DNA of 64,000 nucleotides from Vibrio taketomensis (GCF_009938165.1 NZ_AP019649.1:1922001-1986000), one strand, 5' to 3'; positions 19,391-29,903 are shown, counted from the stretch's first letter. The notes: generated by a model from the sequence alone, not told the origin. Numbers and translations are program-made.

Positions 19391-19408
19391 AATCTAAGTG
19401 TTCTTAAA

Positions 19409-20275
19409 TTATGGGTTGCGAGGAAACTTATTAAAGTCCGGACGACGCTTTTCATTAAACGCATTACGACCTTCCTGACCTTCTTCAGTCATGTAGAACA
19501 TCATTGTCGCGTTACCTGCTAGCTCTTGAAGACCCGCTTGACCATCACAGTCTGCGTTTAGTGCCGCTTTCAGACAACGCAGCGCCATTGGGCTGTGTTG
19601 TAGCGTTTCACGACACCAGCGTACGGTTTCTTTTTCAAGATCGGCCAGTGGAACCACGGTGTTCACTAGGCCCATATCTAATGCTTCTTGAGCATCGTAG
19701 AAACGGCATAGGAACCAGATTTCGCGCGCTTTCTTTTGACCAACGATACGAGCCATGTAAGAAGCACCCCAACCGCCGTCGAATGAACCAACTTTAGGAC
19801 CTGTTTGACCAAATTGTGCATTTTCAGCCGCGATAGTTAGGTCACACATCATATGCAGAACGTGACCGCCGCCAACCGCCCAGCCAGCAACAGCTGCGAT
19901 AACTGGTTTTGGACAAGTACGAATTTGACGTTGGAAATCCAATACGTTTAGGTGGTGCGTGCCGCCCTCATCACGGTAACCGCCGTAGTCGCCACGAATT
20001 TTCTGGTCACCACCAGAGCAGAACGCATCTTCGCCAAGACCAGTTAGAATAATCACGCCCACTTGCTCGTCGTAACGTGCATCAGCCAATGCGTTAATCA
20101 TCTCTTTCACTGTTTGTGGACGGAACGCATTACGTACTTGTGGACGTGCAATCGTGATCTTCGCGATACCATCTTCTGATTTATGGTACTGAATATCTTC
20201 ATATTCACCGCTGCAGTCATTCCAGTTTACTGGTGCGTATAGTTCTTCTTCTGAAATACCTACTGTTTTAGCCAT
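19409..20275 (-). CDS. menB: 1,4-Dihydroxy-2-naphthoyl-CoA synthase
   Basis: The 288-residue crotonase-fold enzyme closes the second ring, converting o-succinylbenzoyl-CoA to DHNA-CoA. Diagnostic features are [19 protein letters not shown], the oxyanion-hole stretch [15 protein letters not shown], and [18 protein letters not shown], in which the glycine of the bicarbonate-binding type I MenB pattern appears. The C-terminal [12 protein letters not shown] is typical of the family. Its start overlaps the end of menH by 16 bases, so expression is coupled within the operon. Confidence 0.97.
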   Translation of the reverse strand: MAKTVGISEEELYAPVNWNDCSGEYEDIQYHKSEDGIAKITIARPQVRNAFRPQTVKEMINALADARYDEQVGVIILTGLGEDAFCSGGDQKIRGDYGGYRDEGGTHHLNVLDFQRQIRTCPKPVIAAVAGWAVGGGHVLHMMCDLTIAAENAQFGQTGPKVGSFDGGWGASYMARIVGQKKAREIWFLCRFYDAQEALDMGLVNTVVPLADLEKETVRWCRETLQHSPMALRCLKAALNADCDGQAGLQELAGNATMMFYMTEEGQEGRNAFNEKRRPDFNKFPRNP

Positions 20276-21087
20276 GGTGATTCCTGTTGTTGTTGATTAC
20301 TCGCTGATGCGAGCTTGAATTGATGCAAAATTTCACGCGCAAACGCCTGAGGGTGTTCATGGTGAACATTATGCCCTGCACCTGCGACTTGGGAAAAAGA
20401 CAAACCACTCTGTTTAGCTAACTGACTAAACTTGTTGTCTTTTTCACCGCATATATAGTGTGTTTCAATATTACTTTTTGCGAGCTCTGCCAGTAACGCG
20501 GGTTGCTTGGCTAGAGAGGTCGCTAACAGCATGCGACTGATTGAGGCGCCTAGATTATCACTGCGCTTAGCTACCAGTGTTTGTCTTTGCTCATGATTTA
20601 ATGAAGAAAACACAGGCTGTTGGTACCAATCGCTTAAAACCCGTTCGATTGGTTCATTCTCAAAGCGCTCTGCCCATTGGCAATCATTGATCCAGCGAGC
20701 CTGTCGTGCTTGCTCCTCCTCCAAACCAAAATTGCCACCTTCAATAATGACCTTGATTAGGTTTAGCTCATTAAAAAGGTGTTTGGCAATGCCATACATG
20801 GCAATTCGCCCACCTAAAGAGTAACCAACCATGACAACGGGATGATGGGTTGGAACCAAGGAAATGATGGTTTGTTCGACTTGCTGACAAACCGTCACAA
20901 AGTCTTCAGGTTCAATAGCTTGGCTATGCCCATGTGCGGGCAAATCGAGGGTGATAATCGGCAGATTTTTAAGATGTGCAATACAGGCTTGCCAATCTTG
21001 GCCACTGCCCAACAAACCGTGCAGAAACACCACGATAGGTGTTTCTGCACTGAGATTGTCAAACTGGTGGCAACTATAAGCTAGCAT
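20260..21087 (-). CDS. menH: SHCHC synthase (2-succinyl-6-hydroxy-2,4-cyclohexadiene-1-carboxylate synthase)
   Basis: The 275-residue alpha/beta-hydrolase removes pyruvate from SEPHCHC. The oxyanion and nucleophile motifs are [13 protein letters not shown] and [12 protein letters not shown] (Ser in GYSLGG), and the catalytic histidine sits in [10 protein letters not shown] near the C-terminus. It overlaps menD by 14 bases and menB by 16 bases. The extra C-terminal Gln-rich tail (SNQQQQE) extends into the overlap with menB. Location between menD and menB makes the assignment firm. Confidence 0.93.
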   Translation of the reverse strand: MLAYSCHQFDNLSAETPIVVFLHGLLGSGQDWQACIAHLKNLPIITLDLPAHGHSQAIEPEDFVTVCQQVEQTIISLVPTHHPVVMVGYSLGGRIAMYGIAKHLFNELNLIKVIIEGGNFGLEEEQARQARWINDCQWAERFENEPIERVLSDWYQQPVFSSLNHEQRQTLVAKRSDNLGASISRMLLATSLAKQPALLAELAKSNIETHYICGEKDNKFSQLAKQSGLSFSQVAGAGHNVHHEHPQAFAREILHQFKLASASNQQQQESPWLKQ

Positions 21088-22777
21088 GGAGATTTTTGAT
21101 CACCGTTTTGATTTGGTTTGATGCTTGCTCTGCTGGCGTTTGTACTTCAATTAACAGACATCCCTGACCTGACGTCAGATGCTGTTCCAATTTGGCTTGA
21201 TAAGCTAACAAATCCGTCGCCAAACAGTAACCTAAATTGAATTGCTGCGCTGCACTCGCAAATTGATAGCCGTGTGGCATTTGATACAAACTTTGTTTTT
21301 GTGTCTGAGGAACGGGCAACAAATCAAAGATTGCCCCACCGTCGTTATTGGTGACAACAATCGCACACGGCTGCTTGGCATGAGTAAACAGCGCCAGCGA
21401 ATTGAGATCGTACAGCAGTGACGTATCGCCGATATAGAGCACACTCGGCAGGTTATTGGCACGATAAGTACCCGCAGCGGTCGCCACTAGGCCATCAATG
21501 CCCGATGCACCACGATTGGAATACACTGGTTGCGCTATTTGACCAAACATATCCACCATACGCACAAATAGGCTGTTACCCAAAAATACTTGGGTATTAT
21601 CAGGTAATACTTTCAGTGTTGTAGATAACGCAAGCTCAGTCAGAGTAGTATCTGTAGCAATTTGTGCATTAACGCAGTGCGCCACTTTCTCACTGAGTTT
21701 CAAACCTTGCTCTGCCCAGTTGTTTGACTTATTGAAAGGCTGAGACAAGGCGTGCTCTAACCACATTGCAATATCGCCAGCGTGATGCCACTGCATCAGA
21801 TGGTCTTGGTTGTTGCGATCAAGACTTGGGCTGACATAGTGATATTCAAACCCATCTTTAAGCCCTGCTTTTGCCAGCCATTGGTTAAAACGTTTTGACA
21901 CGATACGTGAGCCAAACTGCACAACCAGTTCTGTTTGCTCAATCAATGCGTTGCCGCTTTCCGTTTGCAACCATGCGTCATAGTATGCCCAATCACTGCT
22001 TTCACCAGATTGCGGGTCGCACAGTATTGGCCAGGCGAGTTTTTCTGACAGTTGCTTCGCCAACTGCGCTTCTTGATAACTAACGCTGCCGACCATGATC
22101 AAACCTTTACGCTCTTGCCATTGGCTAAGATCAAACGGATAAACACTAGAACCAAGTAGCTGTTTAGTAAAGGTATCTTCACTGGCTTGCCAGCTTGCCA
22201 CGCTGTCCAAATAATTTTGGTACACCGATTTATCTAAATCAGAATAGAGAGGCTCAGGGAAAGCACAGTTGATATGAACAGCACTGCCTTGGCGTTGCTG
22301 TTTAAACATCTGCTCATCAATCGAGGTCAATAGCCAACGCAGCGGTACCTGCTCAGATGGTGTCGGTAATTGCAGTTCACCACACACATGGTTGGAATAA
22401 ATGCCATTTTGTACGATAGCTTGGTTGGCACCACAGCCTACCAATTCAACTGGGCGGTCAGCGGTTAACACCACCAGTTTTTCACCGGTCAGTTTCGCCT
22501 CCGCAATTGCTGGCAACAAATTAGCTACCGCAGTACCAGAAGTCACAACGATCGCTACAGGCTTGTTGCTTGCTTTTGCAAGGCCAAGGGCTAGAAAACC
22601 TAAACCACGCTCATCAAAATGGGTGTGCATGGTCAATTTCGCGTTAGCATCGGCTTCCAGTGTTAATGGCGTCGAACGAGAACCCGGCGCCACACAGATA
22701 TGCTCAACGCCAAAACGAGTCAGCTCTTCTAGCAGCACCTGGCTCCAAATACGGTTTAATAAAGCTTGTTGGTGCAT
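21074..22777 (-). CDS. menD: SEPHCHC synthase
   Basis: The 567-residue ThDP-dependent enzyme adds the succinic semialdehyde unit from 2-oxoglutarate to isochorismate. The N-terminal pyrimidine-binding domain has HICVAPGSRSTPLT and HFDERGLGFLALGLAKAS, with the conserved glutamate. The C-terminal diphosphate-binding domain has SNRGASGIDG and GDTSLLYDLNS followed by VTNNDGGAIF. ATG 22777 overlaps the stop of menF by one base (TAATG), indicating coupling. Length agrees with the family. Confidence 0.97.
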   Translation of the reverse strand: MHQQALLNRIWSQVLLEELTRFGVEHICVAPGSRSTPLTLEADANAKLTMHTHFDERGLGFLALGLAKASNKPVAIVVTSGTAVANLLPAIAEAKLTGEKLVVLTADRPVELVGCGANQAIVQNGIYSNHVCGELQLPTPSEQVPLRWLLTSIDEQMFKQQRQGSAVHINCAFPEPLYSDLDKSVYQNYLDSVASWQASEDTFTKQLLGSSVYPFDLSQWQERKGLIMVGSVSYQEAQLAKQLSEKLAWPILCDPQSGESSDWAYYDAWLQTESGNALIEQTELVVQFGSRIVSKRFNQWLAKAGLKDGFEYHYVSPSLDRNNQDHLMQWHHAGDIAMWLEHALSQPFNKSNNWAEQGLKLSEKVAHCVNAQIATDTTLTELALSTTLKVLPDNTQVFLGNSLFVRMVDMFGQIAQPVYSNRGASGIDGLVATAAGTYRANNLPSVLYIGDTSLLYDLNSLALFTHAKQPCAIVVTNNDGGAIFDLLPVPQTQKQSLYQMPHGYQFASAAQQFNLGYCLATDLLAYQAKLEQHLTSGQGCLLIEVQTPAEQASNQIKTVIKNLHASL

Positions 22778-24099
22778 TATGAGGCAACCCCTAATGGTGG
22801 GTGGTCAGAAATCAGAGACAACAACGTTGCCATTTTCTTATCCAATTCTTGCCACTCATGTTCCGCAATTGAACCAGGCACAATGCCCGCACCCGCATAA
22901 AGGTGAACGTCTTCATCGACAATTTCTGCGCTGCGGATCGCGACGCAAAACTCAGCTTGTCCTAGGCTAAAGTACCCCATTGAGCCCGCATACCAACTGC
23001 GCTCAAAAGGTTCATATTGTTGAATGAAGTCCATCGATTCTTGGCGCGGTAAGCCAGCAACAGCGGCAGTTGGCTGTAACGCCCCGAGTAATTGCACCGC
23101 ATTAACACCAGACTTGAGGCTGGCATGGATACGACGTTTAAGATGCTGAACTTGACGCAAACGCACTAACTGAGCTTCAGGCTCCACCTCTAGCAAATCA
23201 GAATATGGTGTTAGACGCTCAAAAATGTCATCCACTACATACTGGTTTTCATTGAGGTTTTTGCTGTCTTGCGTCAGCCAATTGGCTAATTCCAAATCAT
23301 GGCTTGCACTGTCGCCGCGACCAATGGTACCCGCTAGCGCTTCGGTATATAAATCTTTACCCTGACGGCAATACAAACGCTCAGGGGTTGAACCTAAAAA
23401 GCTATGTCGCGCGTTTTGTGCCAGCATAAAATGGAAGCTGTTTTGATTGTGTTCAATACTCGATTTGAGCAGTTGCGCTGCGCAAATAGGTGACTGCATC
23501 TCCACTGTTGTTTTGCGCGCTAACACCACCTTTTTGAAATCATCATTTTCGATACCACTGAGCACCTGCTCCACCAGCGAGTTCCATTGCTGATGATTCG
23601 GCGTGTGTTCGATATGATCAATATGAGCAGAAAGGGGTAATAAGCGGGAAACCTGACCACGCAACTGAGATAAACTCTCAACCGCATGTGCTTTAGACAC
23701 ACCGATGTTCACCGCTAAAGACCAAGTTTGGTCGCGGCGAATCAGTTCCACCTGAGGTAGAAAGAAAAACGAAGCTGGGCAGTTTGGATTTTTTGCAGTC
23801 TGTCCATCAAATGAACGTCCCCCCCAAATTCGCTGCTCACCAGATAAATGTGCGTAAGCAGGTGCAGGGTCAAAAAATGTGTGGAGCTGTCCTAAAGCAA
23901 CCACTTCCTCACGAGTATCTCGTGACTGCCAATAAAACTTCGGAAAAAGAGGCTGAGCTTGCAACCAATCAATGAAAGCAAAATCAGGCTTATACTCCAG
24001 AACTTGAACCAGACGAGAAACCTCGTCTTTTGCATCCTTTACTCGTTCAATCAGTTCGGTAACGGCTTGCTGAAAATATGACAAATAAACCTCGTTCAC
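22777..24099 (-). CDS. menF: Isochorismate synthase, menaquinone-specific
   Basis: The 440-residue chorismate-utilising enzyme makes isochorismate from chorismate. The family signatures are KKVVLARKT, the region GSTPERLYCR, EALAGTIGRGDS, and LYAGAGIVPGSIAEHEWQE near the C-terminus. Position at the head of the men operon separates it from the siderophore-type EntC paralogue. The start shown is a GTG with a weak Shine-Dalgarno, so the true start could be a few codons downstream. The operon promoter should lie in the 219 bp shared with divergent alaA. Confidence 0.95.
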   Translation of the reverse strand: MNEVYLSYFQQAVTELIERVKDAKDEVSRLVQVLEYKPDFAFIDWLQAQPLFPKFYWQSRDTREEVVALGQLHTFFDPAPAYAHLSGEQRIWGGRSFDGQTAKNPNCPASFFFLPQVELIRRDQTWSLAVNIGVSKAHAVESLSQLRGQVSRLLPLSAHIDHIEHTPNHQQWNSLVEQVLSGIENDDFKKVVLARKTTVEMQSPICAAQLLKSSIEHNQNSFHFMLAQNARHSFLGSTPERLYCRQGKDLYTEALAGTIGRGDSASHDLELANWLTQDSKNLNENQYVVDDIFERLTPYSDLLEVEPEAQLVRLRQVQHLKRRIHASLKSGVNAVQLLGALQPTAAVAGLPRQESMDFIQQYEPFERSWYAGSMGYFSLGQAEFCVAIRSAEIVDEDVHLYAGAGIVPGSIAEHEWQELDKKMATLLSLISDHPPLGVAS

Positions 24100-24318
24100 T
24101 GGAGATTTCTAAATAACAGAATTCTAACTAACAGAATAGCCGAATACTGTATTTCTAGCGCGGCTTCAAATCAAGGATGTACTCAATCTTTTACATAATC
24201 CTGTGATAATTACCAAACCTAAAAGATGAAAAATTCGACTTTTACAGATTTTAATTCTACCAAAGCTTATTTTGGTGTAATTTAGTAAACGATTTTAATT
24301 ATTTTTAGGCGTTACACA

Positions 24319-25533
24319 ATGCAAAATATCGGGATGTCATCAAAACTTGATAATGTCTGCTACGACATTAGGGGTCCAGTACTCAAACATGCTAAACGCA
24401 TGGAGGAAGAAGGGCATAAAATACTGAAACTAAATATCGGTAACCCGGCCCCATTTGGTTTTGACGCCCCAGATGAGATTTTGGTTGATGTAATCCGTAA
24501 TTTGCCGACCTCACAGGGCTACTGTGATTCTAAAGGTATTTACTCTGCTCGTAAGGCTGTGGTTCAGTACTACCAGAAAAAAGGCATTCGTTCACTAGAC
24601 GTTGAAGATGTGTACATCGGCAACGGTGCGTCTGAGCTTATCGTGATGTCGATGCAAGCGCTGTTGAACAATGGCGATGAAATGCTGGTTCCAGCACCAG
24701 ACTACCCATTATGGACGGCATCAGTTGCCTTGTCTGGTGGTAAAGCGGTGCATTACATCTGTGATGAAGAGTCAGATTGGTACCCAGACCTAGACGACAT
24801 CAAAAAGAAAATTACGCCAAAAACTCGTGGTATCGTTCTGATTAACCCGAACAACCCAACGGGTGCTGTGTACAGCCGTGATTTTCTATTGGAAGTAATT
24901 GAAATTGCGCGTCAAAACAACCTGATTATCTTTGCCGACGAAATCTACGACAAAGTGCTTTACGATGGTGCAACTCATACTTCAGTGGCAACACTGACTG
25001 AAGATGTGTTGGTGGCAACTTTTAACGGCCTATCAAAAGCATACCGTGTATGTGGTTTCCGTGGTGGTTGGATGTTCTTAACCGGCCCTAAACATTTGGC
25101 GACGGGTTATATTGCTGGCCTTGAAATGCTCTCTTCAATGCGTTTGTGCGCCAACGTACCAATGCAGCATGCGATTCAAACGGCGCTGGGTGGTTACCAA
25201 AGTATCAACGAATTGATCCTGCCAGGTGGGCGTCTACTTGAGCAACGTGACCGCGCATGGGAACTGATTAACCAAGTTCCGGGCGTATCTTGTGTCAAAC
25301 CAAAAGGCGCAATGTACTTATTCCCGAAAATTGATACTAAGAAGTACAAAATTCACGATGACCAAAAAATGGTACTCGACTTCTTAATCCAAGAAAAAGT
25401 ACTGCTGGTACAAGGCACAGGCTTTAACTGGATCAAACCTGACCACTTCCGTATCGTAACTCTGCCACACGTGGAAGATCTGGAAACGGCGATCGGTCGC
25501 TTTGAACGCTTCCTTTCTACTTATCGTCAGTAG
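24319..25533 (+). CDS. alaA: Glutamate-pyruvate aminotransferase
   Basis: The 404-residue fold-type I aminotransferase forms alanine from pyruvate and glutamate. The PLP lysine lies in FNGLSKAYRVCGFRGGW; NPNNPTGAVYS and FADEIYDKV supply the cofactor-binding residues, and RLCANVPMQHAIQTALGG is characteristic of AlaA (YfbQ). In E. coli alaA lies next to yfbR, as here, where yfbR follows after 122 bp with a terminator between. It diverges from menF. Confidence 0.95.
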   Translation: MQNIGMSSKLDNVCYDIRGPVLKHAKRMEEEGHKILKLNIGNPAPFGFDAPDEILVDVIRNLPTSQGYCDSKGIYSARKAVVQYYQKKGIRSLDVEDVYIGNGASELIVMSMQALLNNGDEMLVPAPDYPLWTASVALSGGKAVHYICDEESDWYPDLDDIKKKITPKTRGIVLINPNNPTGAVYSRDFLLEVIEIARQNNLIIFADEIYDKVLYDGATHTSVATLTEDVLVATFNGLSKAYRVCGFRGGWMFLTGPKHLATGYIAGLEMLSSMRLCANVPMQHAIQTALGGYQSINELILPGGRLLEQRDRAWELINQVPGVSCVKPKGAMYLFPKIDTKKYKIHDDQKMVLDFLIQEKVLLVQGTGFNWIKPDHFRIVTLPHVEDLETAIGRFERFLSTYRQ

Positions 25534-25560
25534 CAAAACAGCGCAAAGTTACATATTCTT

Positions 25561-25586
25561 AAGGCACTCTCTGAGTGCCTTTTTAT
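25561..25586 (+). terminator. Terminator of alaA
   Basis: A 9-bp stem (25561-25569 with 25573-25581) with a 3-base loop is followed by a T run. Confidence 0.85.
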
Positions 25587-25655
25587 TTGCGTCTGACTGA
25601 CGATAGAACAACGCAGTCAAAACTAGGCACTGGAAGTTAACTAAAGGATGTAGAT

Positions 25656-26238
25656 ATGAAAGAGAGCCATTTTTTCGCTCACCTCGCCCGCATGAAGCTA
25701 ATCCAACGCTGGCCTTTAATGCGTTCAGTCTCAACAGAAAACATTTCTGAACATAGCTTGCAAGTGGCCTTTGTTGCCCACGCCCTTGCCCTGATTAAAA
25801 ACAAAAAGTTTGGTGGTAACTTAAATCCAGAGCGCATCGCCCTACTTGGGATGTATCACGATACCAGCGAAGTACTGACTGGCGATTTACCAACCCCAGT
25901 GAAATACTACAATCCAGAAATCGCTAAAGAGTATAAGAAGATAGAGCAGCCGCAGAAAGCGTCTATTGAATATGTTACCTGAAGAATTTCAAGAGGACTT
26001 TGCCCCCTACCTGCTTAGTCACAGTGCCCACGCAGAAGATGCCGCTATCGTCAAACAAGCCGATACCATTTGCGCTTACCTAAAATGCCTAGAGGAATTG
26101 AGTGCGGGTAATCATGAATACGCTCTTGCCAAAAAACGCTTAGACGTAACATTAAAAGAACGCCACAGCCCAGAAATGGATTACTTCCTTAATACCTTTG
26201 CCCCAAGTTTTGAGCTTTCATTAGATGAAATCAGCTAA
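25656..26238 (+). pseudogene. yfbR: 5'-Deoxynucleotidase YfbR, broken by two one-base deletions
   Basis: The first frame (25656-25982) gives [19 protein letters not shown] with the HD metal-site residues in [32 protein letters not shown]. The second frame (from about 25959 to 26238) continues with [35 protein letters not shown] and [13 protein letters not shown]. The break lies at 25946-25958: adding one G after 25946 and one A in the run 25956-25958 yields IEAAAEKRLLNML and a 194-residue protein, close to the 199 of E. coli YfbR. The intact enzyme dephosphorylates deoxynucleoside 5'-monophosphates. Two losses from short runs in a conserved housekeeping gene suggest sequence error at least as strongly as decay. 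Confidence 0.88.
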
Positions 26239-26242
26239 TCCA

Positions 26243-27136
26243 TTAGCAACCCTCAAAGGCTCTTAATAGATATTCAATCAGCGCCTTTTTGCGTTTGGGC
26301 ATCAGTTGTCGGTCGGAATAGACCAAACTGATGTCCACCTTGGGTAATTCATAGTTGGGCAGTAGTTGAATCAATTTGCCACTGGCAAAATGCTCGCGAC
26401 AAATAAACTCTGGCAAAATAGCGACGCCAAGCCCATCAATACAGGCACTCAAACAAGCCGTGATAGTGTTTACTTTCAATCTACTTGGCAAGTCAAACAT
26501 GATGCTTTCACCATTTTCCGCTTGAATTTGCCATTTCGGCACTCGTACAGCCTTGCTCACCACTTCTATTTGCTGATGAGATTGGGTTAAGTCGTTATGA
26601 CTATTTATCTCGCCAAATGCATTGAGGTATTCAGGGCTCGCCACCAGCACGCGAGCAGACTTACGCAAATGCCTAGAAACCAGTGACGAGTCCGCTAGTT
26701 CGCCAATTTGTGCATACAGATCGATTCCTTCACCAATCACGTCCACTTCACGGTTAGTCAATTCCATATTCAGTGTCACTTGCGGGTACAGGTGCAGAAA
26801 TTGGTGAATGTATTTACTCAGGATCTGCTGACCTAACTCAACTGGAAAAACCACTTTGAGTGGCCCACGCACCAAGTCTTGGTTAGCACTCACTTCCAAC
26901 TCAGCTTGATTAATAATTTCCAACATCTGCTGGCATGAGTGATAGAAGGTTTCACCTTCTGAGGTCAACACCAAACTGCGAGTAGAGCGTGTGATCAACT
27001 TAACACCTAAATCCTCCTCTAAATCAGCGACTTTTCGGCTGACCGTCGATTTAGTCATATTCAATTGCTCGGCTGCTTGAGTAAAGCTACCACAATCAAC
27101 AACTTGTGCGAAAATCGCAATTGCATTTAGGTCCAA
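26243..27136 (-). CDS. LysR-family transcriptional regulator
   Basis: The protein of about 297 residues has the N-terminal LysR helix-turn-helix (DLNAIAIFAQVVDCGSFTQAA... then LNMTKSTVSRKVADLE) and a type 2 periplasmic-fold effector domain. I prefer the TTG start at 27136 because GAGG sits six bases upstream and MDLNAI is the usual family start; a GTG at 27148 would add four residues with no ribosome site. It diverges from the emrAB-like pump genes over about 130 bp, the standard arrangement for a LysR protein controlling its neighbour. It ends four bases from yfbR, convergent. Confidence 0.88.
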   Translation of the reverse strand: MDLNAIAIFAQVVDCGSFTQAAEQLNMTKSTVSRKVADLEEDLGVKLITRSTRSLVLTSEGETFYHSCQQMLEIINQAELEVSANQDLVRGPLKVVFPVELGQQILSKYIHQFLHLYPQVTLNMELTNREVDVIGEGIDLYAQIGELADSSLVSRHLRKSARVLVASPEYLNAFGEINSHNDLTQSHQQIEVVSKAVRVPKWQIQAENGESIMFDLPSRLKVNTITACLSACIDGLGVAILPEFICREHFASGKLIQLLPNYELPKVDISLVYSDRQLMPKRKKALIEYLLRAFEGC

Positions 27137-27266
27137 GTTAAACCTCACATGATGTAATTAGTGAAAATCCTGCAACAGTGTTTCCTTTTTTTCCTATCTT
27201 ATCAACCAATGCAATTACTTTTAGACTGCGCGACCTGATTTTATAGAAGATAACGAGAATAAGAAC

Positions 27267-28340
27267 ATGGTCGACAGTAACGCAGCCACCCAATCAAAAG
27301 AAAGTAAACCTGCACGTAAAACTCGCCGAGCACCATTCATCGCCACTGCGATTATGTTGAGCTTGGGCATCATTGGCAGTGGCTACTGGTTTGGTTATGG
27401 TCAATATTTCGAATCAACAGACAATGCCTACCTACAAGGCGACATCACCACTATTAGCCCTAAGGTGAGCGGCTATATCCTGCATTCCTATGTCAGCGAT
27501 AACCAACGTGTCACAAAGGGCGATCTGCTAGTGCAAATTGACGATCGCGATTACCAAGTTGCGCTGCAACAAAGCCAAGCCCATTTAAGCGTTACTCAGG
27601 CGAGCGTTGACAACCTTTTAGCTCAACAGACTCTACAACGCAGCCAGATCTCTCAAGCGCAAAGCCGTGTTGATTCTGCGCAAGCCGAATATGACCGAGC
27701 AACCCAGCAGGTGGCACGCTCACGTAGCCTGTTAAAACGTAACTACGCTTCTCAAGACGAAGTCGACAACATGCTGGCACAGCAAAAAGTCGCGGCTGCA
27801 GGCCTTGAAGAAGCCAAAGCCAATTTGGTTGCCAGCAATGAACAATTGAGTGTTATCGCCAGCCAAATTAAACAAGCCAAAGCCTCGGTCAGTGAAGCGC
27901 AGACTCAAGTATCGCAAGCCCAGCTCAACCTTGCTTACACCAAAATCTATGCCCCTGCGGACGGTATTATCGGTAAACGCAGTGTGCGCCAAGGTTTGCT
28001 TGTTCAAGCTGGCACACCATTAATGAGCTTAGTACCAGAAAACCAAATCTGGATTGAAGCCAACTTTAAAGAAACACAATTAAGCAATATTCACCAAGGG
28101 CAAAAAGTGAGTGTGGAATTAGATGCGTTCCCGGGCCAAGAGTTAGAAGGTGTGGTCGACAGTTTCTCACCGGCAACCGGCGCTAAATTTGCTCTGCTAC
28201 CACCAGAAAATGCGACCGGTAACTTTACTAAGATCGTGCAGCGTGTACCGGTAAAAATTCTATTATCAGAAAACAATCCGCTCAAAGGTCGATTACTACC
28301 AGGTCTCTCTGTGGTTGCCACTATCGATACACGAGGCTAA
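27267..28340 (+). CDS. Membrane fusion protein of an EmrAB-type efflux pump
   Basis: The 357-residue HlyD-family periplasmic adaptor has one N-terminal membrane helix (about 26-46). A biotinyl-lipoyl-like half follows (NAYLQGDITTISPKVSGYI), then a long coiled-coil hairpin with many Gln/Ala repeats (about 95-225) and the second lipoyl and beta-barrel parts (LNLAYTKIYAPADGIIGKRSV). It would bridge the inner-membrane transporter encoded three bases downstream and an outer-membrane channel such as TolC. The EmrA designation is by family; substrates are unknown. The divergent LysR gene is the probable regulator. Confidence 0.88.
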   Translation: MVDSNAATQSKESKPARKTRRAPFIATAIMLSLGIIGSGYWFGYGQYFESTDNAYLQGDITTISPKVSGYILHSYVSDNQRVTKGDLLVQIDDRDYQVALQQSQAHLSVTQASVDNLLAQQTLQRSQISQAQSRVDSAQAEYDRATQQVARSRSLLKRNYASQDEVDNMLAQQKVAAAGLEEAKANLVASNEQLSVIASQIKQAKASVSEAQTQVSQAQLNLAYTKIYAPADGIIGKRSVRQGLLVQAGTPLMSLVPENQIWIEANFKETQLSNIHQGQKVSVELDAFPGQELEGVVDSFSPATGAKFALLPPENATGNFTKIVQRVPVKILLSENNPLKGRLLPGLSVVATIDTRG

Positions 28341-28343
28341 ACG

Positions 28344-29903
28344 ATGAGTACTGTTACTCACTCTCAGCCAGCGAACACCGCGTCTAATGAACAAGTGGTA
28401 CCGATGCGCAATTGGATCGCTTTAATCGGTGGTCTGATTGGCGCCTTTATGGCGATCCTAGATATCCAGATCACCAACTCATCACTGAAAGATATTCAAG
28501 GCGCACTTTCGGCTACGCTCGATGAGAGCTCATGGATCTCAACCTCCTACCTAGTAGCAGAGATGATCGCAATACCACTCAGTGGCTGGCTTTCTCGCTC
28601 ACTGGGCAAACGCCGTTACATCACCTGGACCACGGTGATCTTCACGCTTTCATCGCTGCTTTGTTCGATCTCTTGGAACATGACGTCGATGATCGTGTTT
28701 CGCGCGATGCAAGGCTTTAGTGGCGGCGCGTTGATTCCGATTGCGTTCTCTTTGGTGGTGCAATTATTACCTCTAAATAAGCGCGCTGTCGGCATGGCAT
28801 TGTTTGGCATCACCGCTACTTTTGCTCCTTCAATTGGCCCCACTTTCGGTGGTTGGTTGACTGAGCACCTGTCGTGGCATTTCATTTTCTACATTAATGT
28901 ACCACCCGCAATCCTTATGATTGCGATGATTCGTTATGGCCTAGATGATGAAAAAATCGATACCAAACAACTGATGCAAGCAGACTGGTTTGGTATTGCT
29001 ACCATGGCAATAGGTTTAGGTTGCTTGGAAGTGGTATTAGAAGATGGCAACCGTGAAGAGTGGTTTAGCTCCGGGTTTATCGTTACCTTGAGTATTATCT
29101 CAGCAGTCAGCCTGATCTATTTTGTGATTAACGAACTGCAACATAAAAAACCACTGGTTAATCTGCGTTTGCTTGCCAATCGACAATTTGCCATGGCGTG
29201 TATTGCCTATTTGATTCTTGGTATGGCGCTGCTCGGTTCCATCTACGTGCTACCTATGTATCTAACCCAAATTCAGCACTACAACGCGATGGAAATTGGT
29301 GGCGTGTTAATGTGGATGGGCTTTCCCCAATTGCTGATTTTCCCGCTGGTGCCAAAACTGACGCAAATCATCAAACCCAAATACCTCGTTACCTTTGGTT
29401 TTGTGATGTTTGGTTTGAGTTGCTACGTTAACACCCATATGACCGTTGATTTTGGCGGTCAACAGCTGATCACCTCAATGCTACTGCGAGCGATTGGCAG
29501 CCCATTTATTATGGTGCCACTTTCACTGGTAGCGATGAAAAACATCAAAGCGATGGATACACCTGATGCCTCAACACTGACTAACGTGATGCGTAACTTG
29601 GGCGGCGCGTTTAGTATTGCGATTATCGCCACACTACTGGATAACAAAACTCGCGAACACTTGGCGCACATTAAAGAATCGTTGACGACAGTCAATCAGC
29701 TTGGCTGGCAAACGTTGCAACAACAGCAAGCTTTCTTTATGCAATCAGGGAGTGACGCAGCCACAGCCATGCAGCAAGCGCAAGCCAGTTTGCTTGGTAC
29801 CATGCAACGTGAAGCGGCCATTATGGCCTATAACGATGTCTTTCTGGTGATGACTGCATTTCTGGCACTCGCGGCCGTACTGATTTTATCGATGAAGGAT
29901 TAA
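28344..29903 (+). CDS. DHA2-family drug:H+ antiporter, EmrB-like
   Basis: The 519-residue major facilitator protein has 14 predicted membrane helices. The DHA2 hallmarks include MAILDIQITNSSLKDI in the first helix, GWLSRSLGKRRYI after helix 2, AMQGFSGGALIPIAFS in helix 4, and the antiporter motif C region GPTFGGWLTEHLSWHFIFYINVP split across helix 5. It pairs with the adaptor three bases upstream to form a tripartite exporter of hydrophobic compounds. Specific drugs cannot be predicted from sequence. Confidence 0.9.
   Translation: MSTVTHSQPANTASNEQVVPMRNWIALIGGLIGAFMAILDIQITNSSLKDIQGALSATLDESSWISTSYLVAEMIAIPLSGWLSRSLGKRRYITWTTVIFTLSSLLCSISWNMTSMIVFRAMQGFSGGALIPIAFSLVVQLLPLNKRAVGMALFGITATFAPSIGPTFGGWLTEHLSWHFIFYINVPPAILMIAMIRYGLDDEKIDTKQLMQADWFGIATMAIGLGCLEVVLEDGNREEWFSSGFIVTLSIISAVSLIYFVINELQHKKPLVNLRLLANRQFAMACIAYLILGMALLGSIYVLPMYLTQIQHYNAMEIGGVLMWMGFPQLLIFPLVPKLTQIIKPKYLVTFGFVMFGLSCYVNTHMTVDFGGQQLITSMLLRAIGSPFIMVPLSLVAMKNIKAMDTPDASTLTNVMRNLGGAFSIAIIATLLDNKTREHLAHIKESLTTVNQLGWQTLQQQQAFFMQSGSDAATAMQQAQASLLGTMQREAAIMAYNDVFLVMTAFLALAAVLILSMKD

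Noticed and set aside
22401-22970. 189-residue plus-strand frame opposite menD and menF
   Set aside because: It is a mirror of two conserved genes and its composition (many Ser, Pro, Arg) is typical of antisense frames.
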